Assembly (NCBI GenBank): GCA_023460935.1
Contig: JAEWOI010000017.1
Span: 1-64,000 of the forward strand
Length of the DNA: 64,000 nucleotides
Reading direction: 5' to 3'
Source of the DNA: Actinomycetes bacterium
Lineage (GTDB): Bacteria; Actinomycetota; Actinomycetes; Propionibacteriales; Propionibacteriaceae
Of the stretch, positions 43,412 to 53,500 are shown piece after piece (the stretch's first letter is position 1; the number at the start of each line of letters is the position of its first letter). The notes beneath the pieces are model-generated. The model did no database searches and had not been told where the DNA came from. It worked only from the letters and a program-made list of their open reading frames with translations. A program made the translations under genes and the position numbers.

Positions 43412-44644
43412 ATGCAGGGCAGTGGCTGGATCTGGGTGGCGGTGGCCGGTCTGGTGGTCGCCGTCGTGGCGTTCTTCGTGGTCCGGCGCCGGCGCTATCT
43501 CGCGGGGTTGCGCGCCCTCGGCTGGAACCACGACGCCAACCCGAGCCTGGCAGCCGTGGGCGACCTGCAGGCGCCGCCGTTCGGGCTGGGCCTGACCCGG
43601 AGCATCGACGAGCTGGTGACCGGCACGACCCCGGCCGGGTCCCGATTCCGCTCGTTCGAGTACGACTACCGCGGTGCCGGTCCGAGGCACTCCTCGCGCG
43701 TGGTGGCGATCGAGCTGCCACTGGGGCTGCCGGAGGTGTTCATCACCAGCGCCGAACGCGACCGGACCGGGATCGCGCCCGCCGGTGTCCGCCTGGTCGC
43801 AGCCGAGACCGACGGTGTCCGGGTGGTCTCGGCCGACCCGGCCCTGGCCGGAGACGTGCTGACTGCCTGCGCGCCCGCCCTGGCCCAGGCCCGGCCGTCC
43901 GGTGGTGCGCTGGACCTGAGCGTCGAGGCCAACCAGCTGGTCGCCCTCGGCGCCCCGAAGGACCCGGAGGAACTCCGGTCGTTCCTTGCCGGGCTCGACC
44001 CGGTGGCCCTGGCGCTGTCGGGGCTGCGTGGCCACGAGCAGCCCCAGCGCACTCCGTCCGCCTTCTACGGCCATCCCGACTGGCACTTCGCCGCAGACGA
44101 TGCGGTGCTGGACGTCTACCCGGTGACGCGTGGCGGCTACGGCCACCGGGTGACCGGCCTCGTGCGTGGGAATCGCGACGGCATCCGGCTGGACGCGTTC
44201 CTGCACGAGTGGAAGACCGATCGGGTGGAGACCAGCACCGACTCCGAGGGGCGCACCACCACCAGGACGGTGACCGAGCACCACTCCGAGCCGGTGTGCG
44301 GCTTCGTACTGCCGTTCCCCCTGCCCGGCATCTCGGTCAACGGGCGGTGGCAGGGCCGCAAAGTGGCGTTCGAGAGCACTGCCTTCAACGACGCGTTCAA
44401 GGTGCGCACCGACGCCGAGAAGTTCGCCTCCGACGTGATCCACCCCCGGACGATGGAGTGGCTGCTGCAGGTGCGGCCCCGCGGCTGGACCGTCAACGGG
44501 CAGGTCGTCGACTTCGAGGTGGAGGACCACGACCTGCTGATCGTCGACGAGTGCGAGTACGTACTGCGCGGCTGGCTGGGCCGCATCCCCCGTTTCGTCT
44601 GGGCCGACCTCGGCCTCCCGGTGCCGCCTTTCCTGGTGGAGTGA
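43412..44644 (+). CDS. Membrane-anchored protein of unknown function (DUF3137-like C-terminus)
   Basis: This 410-residue protein has one N-terminal membrane helix (about 5-25, WIWVAVAGLVVAVVAFFVV in outline) and a large soluble part likely to be cytoplasmic, given the RRRR after the helix. The C-terminal segment AFNDAFKVRTDAEKFASD and HPRTMEWLLQV resembles DUF3137 proteins. No enzyme motif is seen. An aaggagg box 6-8 bases before ATG 43412 decides the start; an earlier ATG at 43343 would read through the promoter of the divergent gene. Function unknown. Confidence 0.75.
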   Translation: MQGSGWIWVAVAGLVVAVVAFFVVRRRRYLAGLRALGWNHDANPSLAAVGDLQAPPFGLGLTRSIDELVTGTTPAGSRFRSFEYDYRGAGPRHSSRVVAIELPLGLPEVFITSAERDRTGIAPAGVRLVAAETDGVRVVSADPALAGDVLTACAPALAQARPSGGALDLSVEANQLVALGAPKDPEELRSFLAGLDPVALALSGLRGHEQPQRTPSAFYGHPDWHFAADDAVLDVYPVTRGGYGHRVTGLVRGNRDGIRLDAFLHEWKTDRVETSTDSEGRTTTRTVTEHHSEPVCGFVLPFPLPGISVNGRWQGRKVAFESTAFNDAFKVRTDAEKFASDVIHPRTMEWLLQVRPRGWTVNGQVVDFEVEDHDLLIVDECEYVLRGWLGRIPRFVWADLGLPVPPFLVE

Positions 44645-44683
44645 GCCCGTCCGTACCGCCCCCTGCCCGGGGGCGGCGCTGAG

Positions 44684-44689
44684 TAGGGT
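44684..44689 (+). promoter_or_regulatory. Possible -10 for a leaderless transcript
   Basis: TAGGGT lies 6 bases before the GTG at 44696, and no Shine-Dalgarno sequence is present. Confidence 0.35.
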
Positions 44690-44695
44690 GGTCGT

Positions 44696-45952
44696 GTGAG
44701 TGACCCGGTGTCGGTGACCGAGGCTGCGCTGCTGGCCAGGGACCAGGCGAACCAGCCGTGGCAGCAGGCGTTCGTGCTGGTGCTCTCGGGGGAGGTGACC
44801 CGCACCGACCTGATCGAGCGCATCCGCGACCGCATCGGCTACGCGCCCCGGTTCCGCCGCCGCGTGGACGGGTGGCCGGTGCCCGGCTGGGTGGACGACG
44901 AGAACTTCAGTGTCGGCGGACACGTGCGCGAGGTGACCCTCGAACCGGGCCAGCGGCTGGAGGACTGGCTGTCCGCACGCCTGGCGGTGAGCCGCGACCG
45001 CACCCACCCGCTGTGGGAGGCGACGCTGGTGCACGGCCTCGGCGGCGGCGGCCAGGCCCTGGTCCTGCGCTCCCACCCGGCGCTGGTGGACGGCTACGAC
45101 AACGTCCACCTGCTGCAGGAACTCCTCGACGAGCACCCCGAACCGATCCGGCCGGCCGTGGCCGAGTGGCGGGCTGCGGAGACCACGCCGCCGGGGCTGG
45201 GTGACCTGGTGGGCGGACTGGGTGATCCGCTGCGAGCGGTGTCGAACGCTGCCAGCGGCCTGATCGGCATGGTCGAGAACGCCGTCCGGACGCTGGCGGC
45301 CAGCCCCCGGCCGCAGCATGTCGCCGGTGTCGAGGTCGACCTGGACGTGATCGCAGCCGTCCGGCAGGCGTTCGGCTGCACGACCCACGACGTGCTGCTG
45401 GCCCTCGCCGCGGCCGGCGTGCGGGGCTGGCTGGTGGACCACCAGCGCGGACTGGTGGACCCGGTGGCCCTGGTGCCGCTCGCCGTGCAGGAGCCCGCAG
45501 TACTGGACACAGCCATCGGCTGCCGGATCGCCCCGTCCTGGCTGGGGCTGCCGGTCTCGGCCGGCTCGGCCGGGGAGAGGCTGCGCGCGGTGGCCACCCT
45601 CACCCGGGCCCGCACCGACACCGGCGTCAGTGTGCCCGCGCGCGAACTGGTCGACCTGGCCGGGTTCGCCCCGCCTACCCTGCACAGCGTCGCCGCCGGC
45701 ACGGTCGGGGCCGGCCGGCCGCACACCGTGGTGGTCAGCAACGCTCCCGGCCCGGATGGCCAGCGCTACCTCGGCCAGGCCAGGGTGCGGCAGGTGTACG
45801 CGTTGAGCGCCACAACGGACGACGAGGAGATCAGCGTGGCCATCACCAGCCACCGCGGCAGGGTGTCGTTCGGCGTCACCGCGGTCGCGCCGCTCGGTCG
45901 GTGGGCCCGCGACGTGGGCGACGAACTGGGCGCGCTGCGGGCGGAGGCCTGA
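44696..45952 (+). CDS. WS/DGAT-like acyltransferase family protein lacking the catalytic histidine
   Basis: This 418-residue protein follows the two-domain wax ester synthase/diacylglycerol acyltransferase layout. Features seen are PRFRRRVDGWPVPGWVDDENF, HPLWEATLVHGLGGG and late VSNAPGPDGQRYL and SYxxxL-like segments. The motif HHxxxDG, in which the second His is the general base, reads HPALVDG here (residues 127-133), so that His is replaced by Pro128. It may therefore be inactive as a transferase or have another role. The overall length is slightly below the usual 450-480. It is followed by a DUF6912-like gene with a 1-base stop/start overlap. Confidence 0.85.
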   Translation: MSDPVSVTEAALLARDQANQPWQQAFVLVLSGEVTRTDLIERIRDRIGYAPRFRRRVDGWPVPGWVDDENFSVGGHVREVTLEPGQRLEDWLSARLAVSRDRTHPLWEATLVHGLGGGGQALVLRSHPALVDGYDNVHLLQELLDEHPEPIRPAVAEWRAAETTPPGLGDLVGGLGDPLRAVSNAASGLIGMVENAVRTLAASPRPQHVAGVEVDLDVIAAVRQAFGCTTHDVLLALAAAGVRGWLVDHQRGLVDPVALVPLAVQEPAVLDTAIGCRIAPSWLGLPVSAGSAGERLRAVATLTRARTDTGVSVPARELVDLAGFAPPTLHSVAAGTVGAGRPHTVVVSNAPGPDGQRYLGQARVRQVYALSATTDDEEISVAITSHRGRVSFGVTAVAPLGRWARDVGDELGALRAEA

Positions 45953-46413
45953 TGGCGCTCCTGTTCGTGCCGGTGAGCGCAGCCGGGCTCGCCGACTGGG
46001 CCCGGACGGGCGTCCTGGCCGGACGGCACGCAGCCTTCACCGCGGGCCGCGGCCTGCTGGAGGCGTTCGGCCTCGCCGAGGGGGAGGAGGCAGAGCACGT
46101 GGCCCTGCTGGCGGCCTCGGTGGCGTCCCTCGCCGCCACCGGGCGGCGGCTGGTGGCCGTGGCCGAGGCCGGGCCGCTGCCCGCGCCCGACGGTGACCCC
46201 GACTTCGGCGAGGTGCGCACCGCGGAACTGCCGTATGCGGCGGTGCAAAGCCTGTTCGCGGACGAGCCGGGCGCGCCCGGGGTGGAGGCAGCCGCGACAG
46301 CGGCGTCGGGCAAGGACCTTGCCGAGGCCTGGGAGCTGCCGGAGGTGGTATCCCTGCTGGAAACTGCGGACCTGCTCTGGCACGGTCCGGGGGAATGGGA
46401 CAGCCTTGGGTAG
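45952..46413 (+). CDS. Small conserved protein, DUF6912-like
   Basis: This 153-residue soluble protein begins LFVPVSAAGLADWARTGVLAG in outline and is mostly helical and acidic, ending in LETADLLWHGPGEWDSL. It resembles the actinobacterial DUF6912 group, with low certainty. ATG at 45952 shares its A with the preceding TGA (tgatg), so it is coupled to the WS/DGAT-like gene. The ku gene follows 18 bases later. Function unknown. Confidence 0.7.
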   Translation: MALLFVPVSAAGLADWARTGVLAGRHAAFTAGRGLLEAFGLAEGEEAEHVALLAASVASLAATGRRLVAVAEAGPLPAPDGDPDFGEVRTAELPYAAVQSLFADEPGAPGVEAAATAASGKDLAEAWELPEVVSLLETADLLWHGPGEWDSLG

Positions 46414-46431
46414 GAGAAGGAGGTGTCGCCA

Positions 46432-47232
46432 ATGCCCAGGTCCATCTGGAAGGGCGCGGTGTCGTTCGGGCTGGTCACCATCCCGGTGAAGGTGTACGGC
46501 GCCACCGAGGAGAAGGACATCAGCTTCCGGCAGGTGCACGCCGCCGACGGGGGCCGCATCCGGTACAAGCGGGTCTGTGAGGTCTGCGGCGAGGAAGTTC
46601 CCTACGCCGAGATCGCGAAGGGCTACGAAGCCGCCGACGGCCGGCTCGCGATCCTCGAGTCGGGCGACTTCGCCGACCTGCCGGCAGCCGACGGCAAGAC
46701 CGTCGACGTGGTGCAGTTCGTCGACGTCGAGGACATCGACCCCACCTATTTCGACCGCACCTACTTCCTCGAGGCGGAGAAGTCGGGCACCAAGCCGTAC
46801 GTGTTGCTGCGGCAGGCGCTGAGCGAGACCGGCAAGGCAGCGGTGGTCAAGGTGGCCCTGCGCTCCCGGGAGACCCTCGCGCTGATCCGTCCGGTCGGTG
46901 ACGTGCTGCGGATGCACACCATGATCTGGCCGGACGAGTTGCGCGACGGTTCGTTCGCCGCGCCGGCGGACGAGGTGAAGGTGAGCGACGCGGAGGTGGG
47001 CATGGCGCGGATGTTCATCGAGCAGCTCTCCGGGGAGTTCGATCCAGAGCAGTTCACCGACACCTACCGCGAGGCACTGGAGCAGGTGATCACGGCCAAG
47101 CTGGAGGGGGTGGAGCTGCCGGCACCCACCGAGGAGGCGCCGGAGCAGGGCCAGGTCGTCGACCTGGTGGCGGCGCTGCGGGCCTCCGTGGAGGCCGCCA
47201 AGAAGCGGCGGGCGGAGGCTGCGGCCAGCTGA
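46432..47232 (+). CDS. ku: Bacterial Ku protein (non-homologous end joining)
   Basis: Ku forms a dimeric ring on broken DNA ends and recruits LigD. The 266-residue protein starts MPRSIWKGAVSFGLVTIPVKVY, written in outline, and has the Ku core with RVCEVCGEEVPYAEIAKGYE and MARMFIEQLSGEF. A basic C-terminal tail (AAKKRRAEAAAS) suits DNA binding. ATG at 46432 is chosen because gaaggaggt lies 8 bases upstream. No ligD is present in the window. It probably shares a transcript with the two genes before it. Confidence 0.97.
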   Translation: MPRSIWKGAVSFGLVTIPVKVYGATEEKDISFRQVHAADGGRIRYKRVCEVCGEEVPYAEIAKGYEAADGRLAILESGDFADLPAADGKTVDVVQFVDVEDIDPTYFDRTYFLEAEKSGTKPYVLLRQALSETGKAAVVKVALRSRETLALIRPVGDVLRMHTMIWPDELRDGSFAAPADEVKVSDAEVGMARMFIEQLSGEFDPEQFTDTYREALEQVITAKLEGVELPAPTEEAPEQGQVVDLVAALRASVEAAKKRRAEAAAS

Positions 47233-47296
47233 CGCGGTTCGTCCCCGGGCGGAACGCGTCGCTTCCGGGGCGCGCACGCGCCTCGCAGTCTTGTCG

Positions 47297-47302
47297 TAGA
47301 GT
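47297..47302 (+). promoter_or_regulatory. Possible -10 for leaderless pruA mRNA
   Basis: TAGAGT ends 8 bases before the GTG start at 47311, the same hexamer and spacing as upstream of prfB (9723-9728). Confidence 0.45.
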
Positions 47303-47310
47303 CGGGCGTC

Positions 47311-48945
47311 GTGGACGCCATCACCCGAGTTCCCCAGCCAGCCAACGAGCCGGTGCGCAGCTATGCGCCGGGCAGCGCGGAGCGGGCCAGCCTGAAGCGC
47401 ACGCTCGACCTTCTCGCCGAGGAGCCGGTGGACGTGTTCGGCGTGATCGGGGACGGCTGGACGCCCCGTCCTGGCGGCGTGGTGCACGAGGTCCGGATGC
47501 CATCTGACCACTCCACGCTGCTCGCGCGGGTGCACCAGACCACGGCGGTCGACGCAGCGGCGGCGGTCGACGCGGCGCAGGCAGCGAAGGCGGAGTGGGC
47601 GGCGACCCCGTTCGACGAGCGGGCTGCGGTGTTCCTGCGCGCGGCCGAGCTGCTGGCCGGCCCCCAGCGCGACGAGTTGAACGCCGCCACCATGCTGGGC
47701 CAGGGCAAGACGGTGCAGCAGGCCGAGATCGACTCGGCCTGCGAGCTGATCGACTTCCTGCGGTTCAACGTCGCCTTCGCCAGGGAGCTGTACGCCAACC
47801 AGCCGGTGAGCTCGGCCGGGATGTGGAACCGCATGGACTACCGGCCGCTGGACGGCTTCGTCTACGCGATCACCCCGTTCAACTTCACCGCGATCGCCGG
47901 CAACCTCCCCACCGCGCCGGCGCTGATGGGCAACACGGTGGTCTGGAAGCCGGCGCTCACCCAGACCTTCGCCGCGCACCTGTGGATGCAGTTGCTGCAG
48001 GCAGCCGGCCTGCCCGACGGGGTGATCAACATGGTGCCGGGACACGGCGCCGAGGTCTCCAGCGCCGCCCTCTCGCACCCCGACCTCGCCGGCATCCACT
48101 TCACCGGCTCGACCCGGGTCTTCCAGAGCCTGTGGAGCGAGGTGGGCGCCAACATCAGCCGCTACCGGGCCTACCCGCGGCTGGTGGGGGAGACCGGCGG
48201 CAAGGACTTCGTGGTGGCGCACCCCTCCGCCGACCCGGGCGCCCTGGTCACGGCGCTGATCCGGGGTGCTTTCGAGTACTCCGGCCAGAAATGCTCCGCG
48301 GCGTCGCGGGCCTACCTGCCGCGCAGCCTCTGGGAGCTGGTCCGCGACGAGCTGGTGGAGCAGACCGAGGCGCTGGCTGTCGGCGACGTGCGCGACTTCG
48401 CCAACTTCACTTCCGCGGTGATCGACGAGCGGGCCTTCGACAAGCTTTCCGACGCCATCGAGCGGGCGCGCTCGGCAGCCGACGCCGAGGTGATCGCCGG
48501 TGGCACCTGCGACCGCAGCGAGGGCTGGTTCGTCCGGCCGACGCTGATCACCTCGGACAACCCGAGGCAGGACATTTTCACCACCGAGTACTTCGGGCCG
48601 ATCCTCGCGATCTTCGTGTACGAGGACGAGGAGTATGACGAAGTACTACAGCTGATCGATCAGACCTCTGCCTACGCGCTCACCGGCGCGGTGTTCGCCG
48701 ACGACCGCGCCGCGGTGCAGCGGGCTGCGCAGGTGCTGCGGCACGCCGCCGGCAACTTCTACGTCAACGACAAGCCGACCGGTGCTGTCGTCGGCCAGCA
48801 GCCCTTCGGCGGCAGCCGCGCGTCCGGCACCAACGACAAGGCCGGCTCGCTGTGGAACCTGATGCGCTGGGTGAGCCCCCGCTCCATCAAGGAGACCCTG
48901 GTGCCGCCGACCGCGACCGGCTACCCCCACATGCTGCCCGAATGA
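47311..48945 (+). CDS. pruA: L-glutamate gamma-semialdehyde (1-pyrroline-5-carboxylate) dehydrogenase
   Basis: PruA oxidises glutamate semialdehyde from proline or arginine breakdown to glutamate with NAD+. The 544-residue aldehyde dehydrogenase has the NAD region ITPFNFTAIAGNLPTAPALMGN in outline, FTGSTRVF, the general base Glu294 in LVGETGGKDF, and the nucleophile Cys328 in EYSGQKCSAASRAY. These are specific features of the P5C dehydrogenase branch. No proline dehydrogenase gene is next to it. The GTG start appears leaderless. The aldo/keto reductase begins 12 bases downstream and may share the transcript. Confidence 0.96.
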   Translation: MDAITRVPQPANEPVRSYAPGSAERASLKRTLDLLAEEPVDVFGVIGDGWTPRPGGVVHEVRMPSDHSTLLARVHQTTAVDAAAAVDAAQAAKAEWAATPFDERAAVFLRAAELLAGPQRDELNAATMLGQGKTVQQAEIDSACELIDFLRFNVAFARELYANQPVSSAGMWNRMDYRPLDGFVYAITPFNFTAIAGNLPTAPALMGNTVVWKPALTQTFAAHLWMQLLQAAGLPDGVINMVPGHGAEVSSAALSHPDLAGIHFTGSTRVFQSLWSEVGANISRYRAYPRLVGETGGKDFVVAHPSADPGALVTALIRGAFEYSGQKCSAASRAYLPRSLWELVRDELVEQTEALAVGDVRDFANFTSAVIDERAFDKLSDAIERARSAADAEVIAGGTCDRSEGWFVRPTLITSDNPRQDIFTTEYFGPILAIFVYEDEEYDEVLQLIDQTSAYALTGAVFADDRAAVQRAAQVLRHAAGNFYVNDKPTGAVVGQQPFGGSRASGTNDKAGSLWNLMRWVSPRSIKETLVPPTATGYPHMLPE

Positions 48946-48956
48946 AGGAGAGCCAG

Positions 48957-49949
48957 ATGGAGCATCGTCAACTCGGCCGCACCGGACGTGAGGTGTCGGC
49001 GATCGGGCTGGGCACCTGGCAGCTGGGCGCTGACTGGGGCAACGTGAGCGAGGCCGAGGCCGTGGCCGTGCTCGAGGCCGCCACCGGGACCGGGGTCGAC
49101 CTGTTCGACACCGCTGATGTCTACGGCGACGGCCGCAGCGAGTCACTGATCGGCCGCTTCCTCGCCGAGCGCCCGGCGCTGTCGGTCACGGTCGCGACGA
49201 AGATGGGCCGGCGGGTGGCGCAGGAGCCGGCGAACTACACCCCGGACAACTTCCGGGCCTGGACCGAGCGCTCCCGCCGCAACCTTGGCGTGGGCACCCT
49301 CGACCTCGTGCAGTTGCACTGCCCGCCGACCGCGGTGATCGAGGACGACGCCACCTATGCAGCTCTCGACGACCTGGTCGCCGAAGGTGTGATCGCAGCC
49401 TATGGGGTGTCGGTGGAAACCTGTGGGCAGGCGCTCGCAGTCATCGCCCGGCCCAACGTGACCAACGTCCAGATCATCTTCAACCCGTTCCGGCTGAAGC
49501 CCCTTGACGAGGTGCTGCCGGCTGCCGAGGAGCGCGGGGTGGCGGTCTTCGCCCGGGTGCCGCTGGCCTCGGGGCTGCTGTCCGGCCGGTACACGGCGGC
49601 GACCACCTTCGCAGCGGACGACCACCGCACCTACAACCGGCACGGGGAGTCCTTCGACCGGGGCGAGACCTTCTCCGGTGTCGACTTCGGGACGGGCCTC
49701 GAAGCAGCGCGCCGGCTCGCCGCCGCGCTTCCGGCCGAGGTGCCGCTACCGGCAGCGACCCTGGCCTGGATCGCGTCCCGGCCCGGCGTCACCACCGTCA
49801 TCCCCGGCGCCCGCAACGCCGACCAGGCCCGCGCCAACACCGCTGCGGCCGCCCTGCTGGACGGCGGCTTCGACCTGGCAGCCTTCGACGCTGCCGTCCA
49901 CGAGGTCTACGACGACCTGCTCAGGGCGTCCGTCCACCCGAACTGGTAG
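48957..49949 (+). CDS. Aldo/keto reductase
   Basis: This 330-residue NADPH-dependent TIM-barrel oxidoreductase has MEHRQLGRTGREVSAIGLGTW in outline, the catalytic Asp and Tyr in DLFDTADVYGDG, Lys in VATKMGR and His in LVQLHCPP. It belongs to the broad AKR group with unknown natural substrate. ATG at 48957 follows aaggag by 6 bases, and longer versions read back into pruA. It is 12 bases after pruA, so a linked role in aldehyde metabolism is possible but unproven. Confidence 0.93.
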   Translation: MEHRQLGRTGREVSAIGLGTWQLGADWGNVSEAEAVAVLEAATGTGVDLFDTADVYGDGRSESLIGRFLAERPALSVTVATKMGRRVAQEPANYTPDNFRAWTERSRRNLGVGTLDLVQLHCPPTAVIEDDATYAALDDLVAEGVIAAYGVSVETCGQALAVIARPNVTNVQIIFNPFRLKPLDEVLPAAEERGVAVFARVPLASGLLSGRYTAATTFAADDHRTYNRHGESFDRGETFSGVDFGTGLEAARRLAAALPAEVPLPAATLAWIASRPGVTTVIPGARNADQARANTAAAALLDGGFDLAAFDAAVHEVYDDLLRASVHPNW

Positions 49950-49989
49950 CGCGCCCGATCAAGGACCCAAACCGTCGTCGTCGGCGGTC

Positions 49990-50478
49990 TCAGTCCACTT
50001 TGTGAGCCCGGCCGGCGAGGTACTCCTCGCCGACGCGCTGCTGCACTTCCAGCGCCTCGAGCAGCGCCGGGGCGGCCTGCTTGGCCAGGCTCGAGCCCAG
50101 CACGGGGATGCGCACGTTGAGTTCGCCGGTGTAGGTCAGCAGCGAGCCGCGGCCACCGGGGGCGAGGCGGACGGTGCCGACCAGGTCGACGGGCATCCCC
50201 TCGACGGTGACCAGGGTTGCGCCGGTGCGGCCCTCGCCGTTGGCGGAGGCTTCCCAGGTGATCTCGTCCACCACGGTCATGGTGGGCCCGACGAACCGGG
50301 TGACCACGGACGGCGTCGGCATCACCCTGCGGGTGGACGTGCGGAGACCGTCCACGACGACCTCGTGCTCGAGCGGCGAGGTGGCCAGGCACACAGCGCG
50401 CAGGAACACGCGGTCGGTCATCATTGCGAACACCTCGGTCGCCGGGGCCGCGAAATCGTTGGTGGCGTGTATCTCCAT
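49990..50478 (-). CDS. DUF2505 family protein (SRPBCC-like)
   Basis: This 162-residue soluble protein is predicted to have a hydrophobic-cavity START/SRPBCC fold. It starts with MEIHATNDFAAPATEVFAMM and ends with LEALEVQQRVGEEYLAG; the middle has alternating strands. The family is actinobacterial, the ligand unknown. The ATG at 50478 gives the usual length. Upstream in-frame extension would run into the divergent dehydrogenase gene. It diverges from the NAD-glutamate dehydrogenase across 58 bases. Confidence 0.85.
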   Translation of the reverse strand: MEIHATNDFAAPATEVFAMMTDRVFLRAVCLATSPLEHEVVVDGLRTSTRRVMPTPSVVTRFVGPTMTVVDEITWEASANGEGRTGATLVTVEGMPVDLVGTVRLAPGGRGSLLTYTGELNVRIPVLGSSLAKQAAPALLEALEVQQRVGEEYLAGRAHKVD

Positions 50479-50536
50479 GGGCCCCAATCCTGCCCGGATA
50501 GGCTGAAAGGGCCCTAATCGCTGCGAAGGAGCAGGC

Positions 50537-53500
50537 GTGTCCAGTGTGGTTCCCGGCGTCACGGCCGGGTTGCGCGAGTCCCTGTTGAGCGCGGGTTCGG
50601 CCAACGGTCCAGCGTTCTCCAGCCTGCTGAACGCCTACCTCGTGCCGGTTCCCGAAGCCGAGCTTCCCGGCATCCAGCCCGAAGCGCTGCGAGCGACGGT
50701 CGCGGCCCACCTGGAACTGGGCGCCACTCGCCGGCCCGGTGAGCACCTGGTACGCGTGTTCACCCCCGGCGAGCTCGACGGTGTCGGCGGGGACGGTTCC
50801 ACCCTCGCCCTCCTGGTCACCGACGACCGACCGTTCCTCGTCGACACCGTGACCATGGAGCTCACCGGTCAGGAGTGGAGCCTGCGTCGGCTGTACCACC
50901 CGCAGGTGAAGGCGCTCCGCGACGGGTCCGGACGACTGGCCGAACTGGACGGCGAGGGTGTTGCCGAGTCCTGGATCGCCGTGGAGGTGTACCCCCCGCT
51001 GGGCCAGTCGGCGGGATCGCTCGCGCAGGAGCTGCTGGACGGCCTGCGCAGGGCGCTCGAGGCGGTCACCGTCGCCGTCGACGACTGGCAGCCGATGCTC
51101 GCCAAGGCGCGGGCAGCCGTCGCAGAGCTGCGCTCCCGCGACCAGGCCGACGTCGCCGTCGCCGACGCGGTGGCGCTTCTCGACTGGCTGGTCGCCGATC
51201 ACTTCGTCTTCCTCGGCTACGCCGACTACACCCTCGAGGAAGGCCGGCTCGTGCCGGTTCCCGGCAGCGGCCTCGGCATCCTCCGCGGCACCACCCAGGC
51301 TGACACCGCCACCGTTCCGGCGGCCGGCGAGCGTGACCCACTGGTGCTGGTGCGGTACCCGCACCGCTCGCCCGTGCACCGGCCCGTCTACCTGCAGCAC
51401 GTGGCCACCCGCAGCTACCATCCCGACGGCAGCCTCGCTGTCGAGCGCCGTTTCCTCGGCCTGCTCGCTGCATCTGCCTACACCGAGTCGGTGGCGAACA
51501 TCCCCGTTCTCGCCACCAAGGGCAACCGGCTGCTCGCCGGCAGCGGCTTCGAGCCCCATTCCTACGGGTGGAACTCGATCCGGCAGGTCATCGCCACCTA
51601 CCCTCGCGACGAGCTGTTCGAGGCCGGCGTGGACGAGCTGGCGCCGATCGTCTCCGCGATCGCCGCGCTCCGCGAGCGGCGCCAGACGCGGCTGTTCCTG
51701 CGCCGGGCCCGCTACGGCGGCTTCGTCACCGCGATGGTGTTCCTGCCCCGGGACCGCTACAACACCCGCACGCGGCTCGCCATCCAGGACGTCCTGCTGG
51801 GCGAGCTGGGTGGGGTCGAGCTCGAGTTCACCACGCTGGTCAGCGAGTCCGTCCTGACCAGGCTGTTCTTCGTCGTCCGCCTCGGCCCGGACGCCCCGGC
51901 CGATCCGGACGAGGAACGGATCGCCGAACGTGTCGCGGCCGCCACCAGGAGCTGGGCGGACGAGTTCGTCGCCCTGGTGGAGAACCTGCCGAGCGAGCAG
52001 CGGGGCGTCGAGTTCAGCGAGGCCTACACCGCCGACTACCCGCCGAGGGTGGCCGTGGCCGACCTCGCCCTCGCCAACCAGCTCGGCTCGGCAGACGACC
52101 TGCGGCTGTGGCTGTCCCGTCCGCTGGAGGAGTCGGACCCGTCCGACCTGCGCCTGAAGGTGATCTGCCACCAGACGATGTCCCTCACCCAGGCCATGCC
52201 GCACCTGACCGCGCTCGGCGCGATCGTGGTCGACGAGCGGCCCTACAGCTGGGACCTGCGCGGCCAGCGGGTGATGGTCTACGACTTCGGCCTGAAGCTG
52301 CCCCAGGGCACCGACCCTTCGTCCTGGGACGCCGCGGCCGCGCGCCGCTTCCGGGACGTGTTCGTCGCCTCCTGGACCGGACGGTGCGAGGCCGACGACC
52401 TGAACCGCCTGGTGGTCTCGGCCGGGCTGGACTGGCGCCAGGTGGCCTGGCTGCGCGGCATCTCGCGCTACCTGCAGCAGGCCGGGCTCACCTTCAGCCA
52501 GGCCTACATCAGCACGGCGCTGAACAGCTACCCGGCGATCGCCGCCGGCCTGGTGGCGGCCTTCGAAGCCAAGTTCGACCCGGACGCGCCGGCGGGTGCC
52601 GACCGGCGGGCCGAGGTCGCGGCCCGGCTCGAAGCCCTGCGCGGTGACCTGGACGGGGTCGCCAGCCTCGACCACGACCGCATCCTGCGGGGCTTCCTCG
52701 CCGTGATCGACGCCGCCGTGCGCACCAACGCCTACAGCGACAACCCGACCTGGGCGCTGAAGCTGCTCAGCCAGGAACTGCACCTGCTGCCGGAACCCCG
52801 TCCGGAGTTCGAGGTGTTCGCCTACTCCCCGCGGGTGCAGGGCGTGCACCTCCGCTTCGGCGCGGTCGCCAGGGGTGGCCTGCGGTGGTCCGACCGGCTG
52901 GAGGACTTCCGCACCGAGGTGCTCGGCCTCGTCAAGGCCCAGGAGGTCAAGAACACCGTGATCGTGCCTGCCGGGGCCAAGGGCGGCTTCGTGCCGCAAC
53001 GGCTGCCGGCCGAACGGTCGGAGCGGCTCGCGGAGGGCCGGGCCTGCTACCGGCTGTTCGTCGATGCGCTGCTGAGCGTCACCGACAACATCGTCGACGG
53101 GGCGGTGGTGCCGCCGGCGCGCGTCGTGCGCTACGACCGTGACGACCCGTACCTGGTGGTGGCGGCGGACAAGGGCACCGCCACCTTCTCCGACCTGGCC
53201 AACGAGGTCTCCCTCGAGCGCGGCTTCTGGCTGGGTGACGCCTTCGCCTCCGGCGGGTCCAGCGGCTACGACCACAAGGCGATGGGCATCACCGCCCGCG
53301 GCGCCTGGGAGTCGGTGAAGCGGCACTTCGCGGACCTGGGCCTGGACCCGGCCCGCGACGAGTTCACCTGCGTCGGCATCGGCGACATGGCCGGCGACGT
53401 GTTCGGCAACGGCATGCTGCAGTCGGACCGGCTGCGGCTGGTGGCGGCGTTCAACCACCAGCACGTCTTCCTCGACCCGGAGCCCGACCCCACAGCTGCC

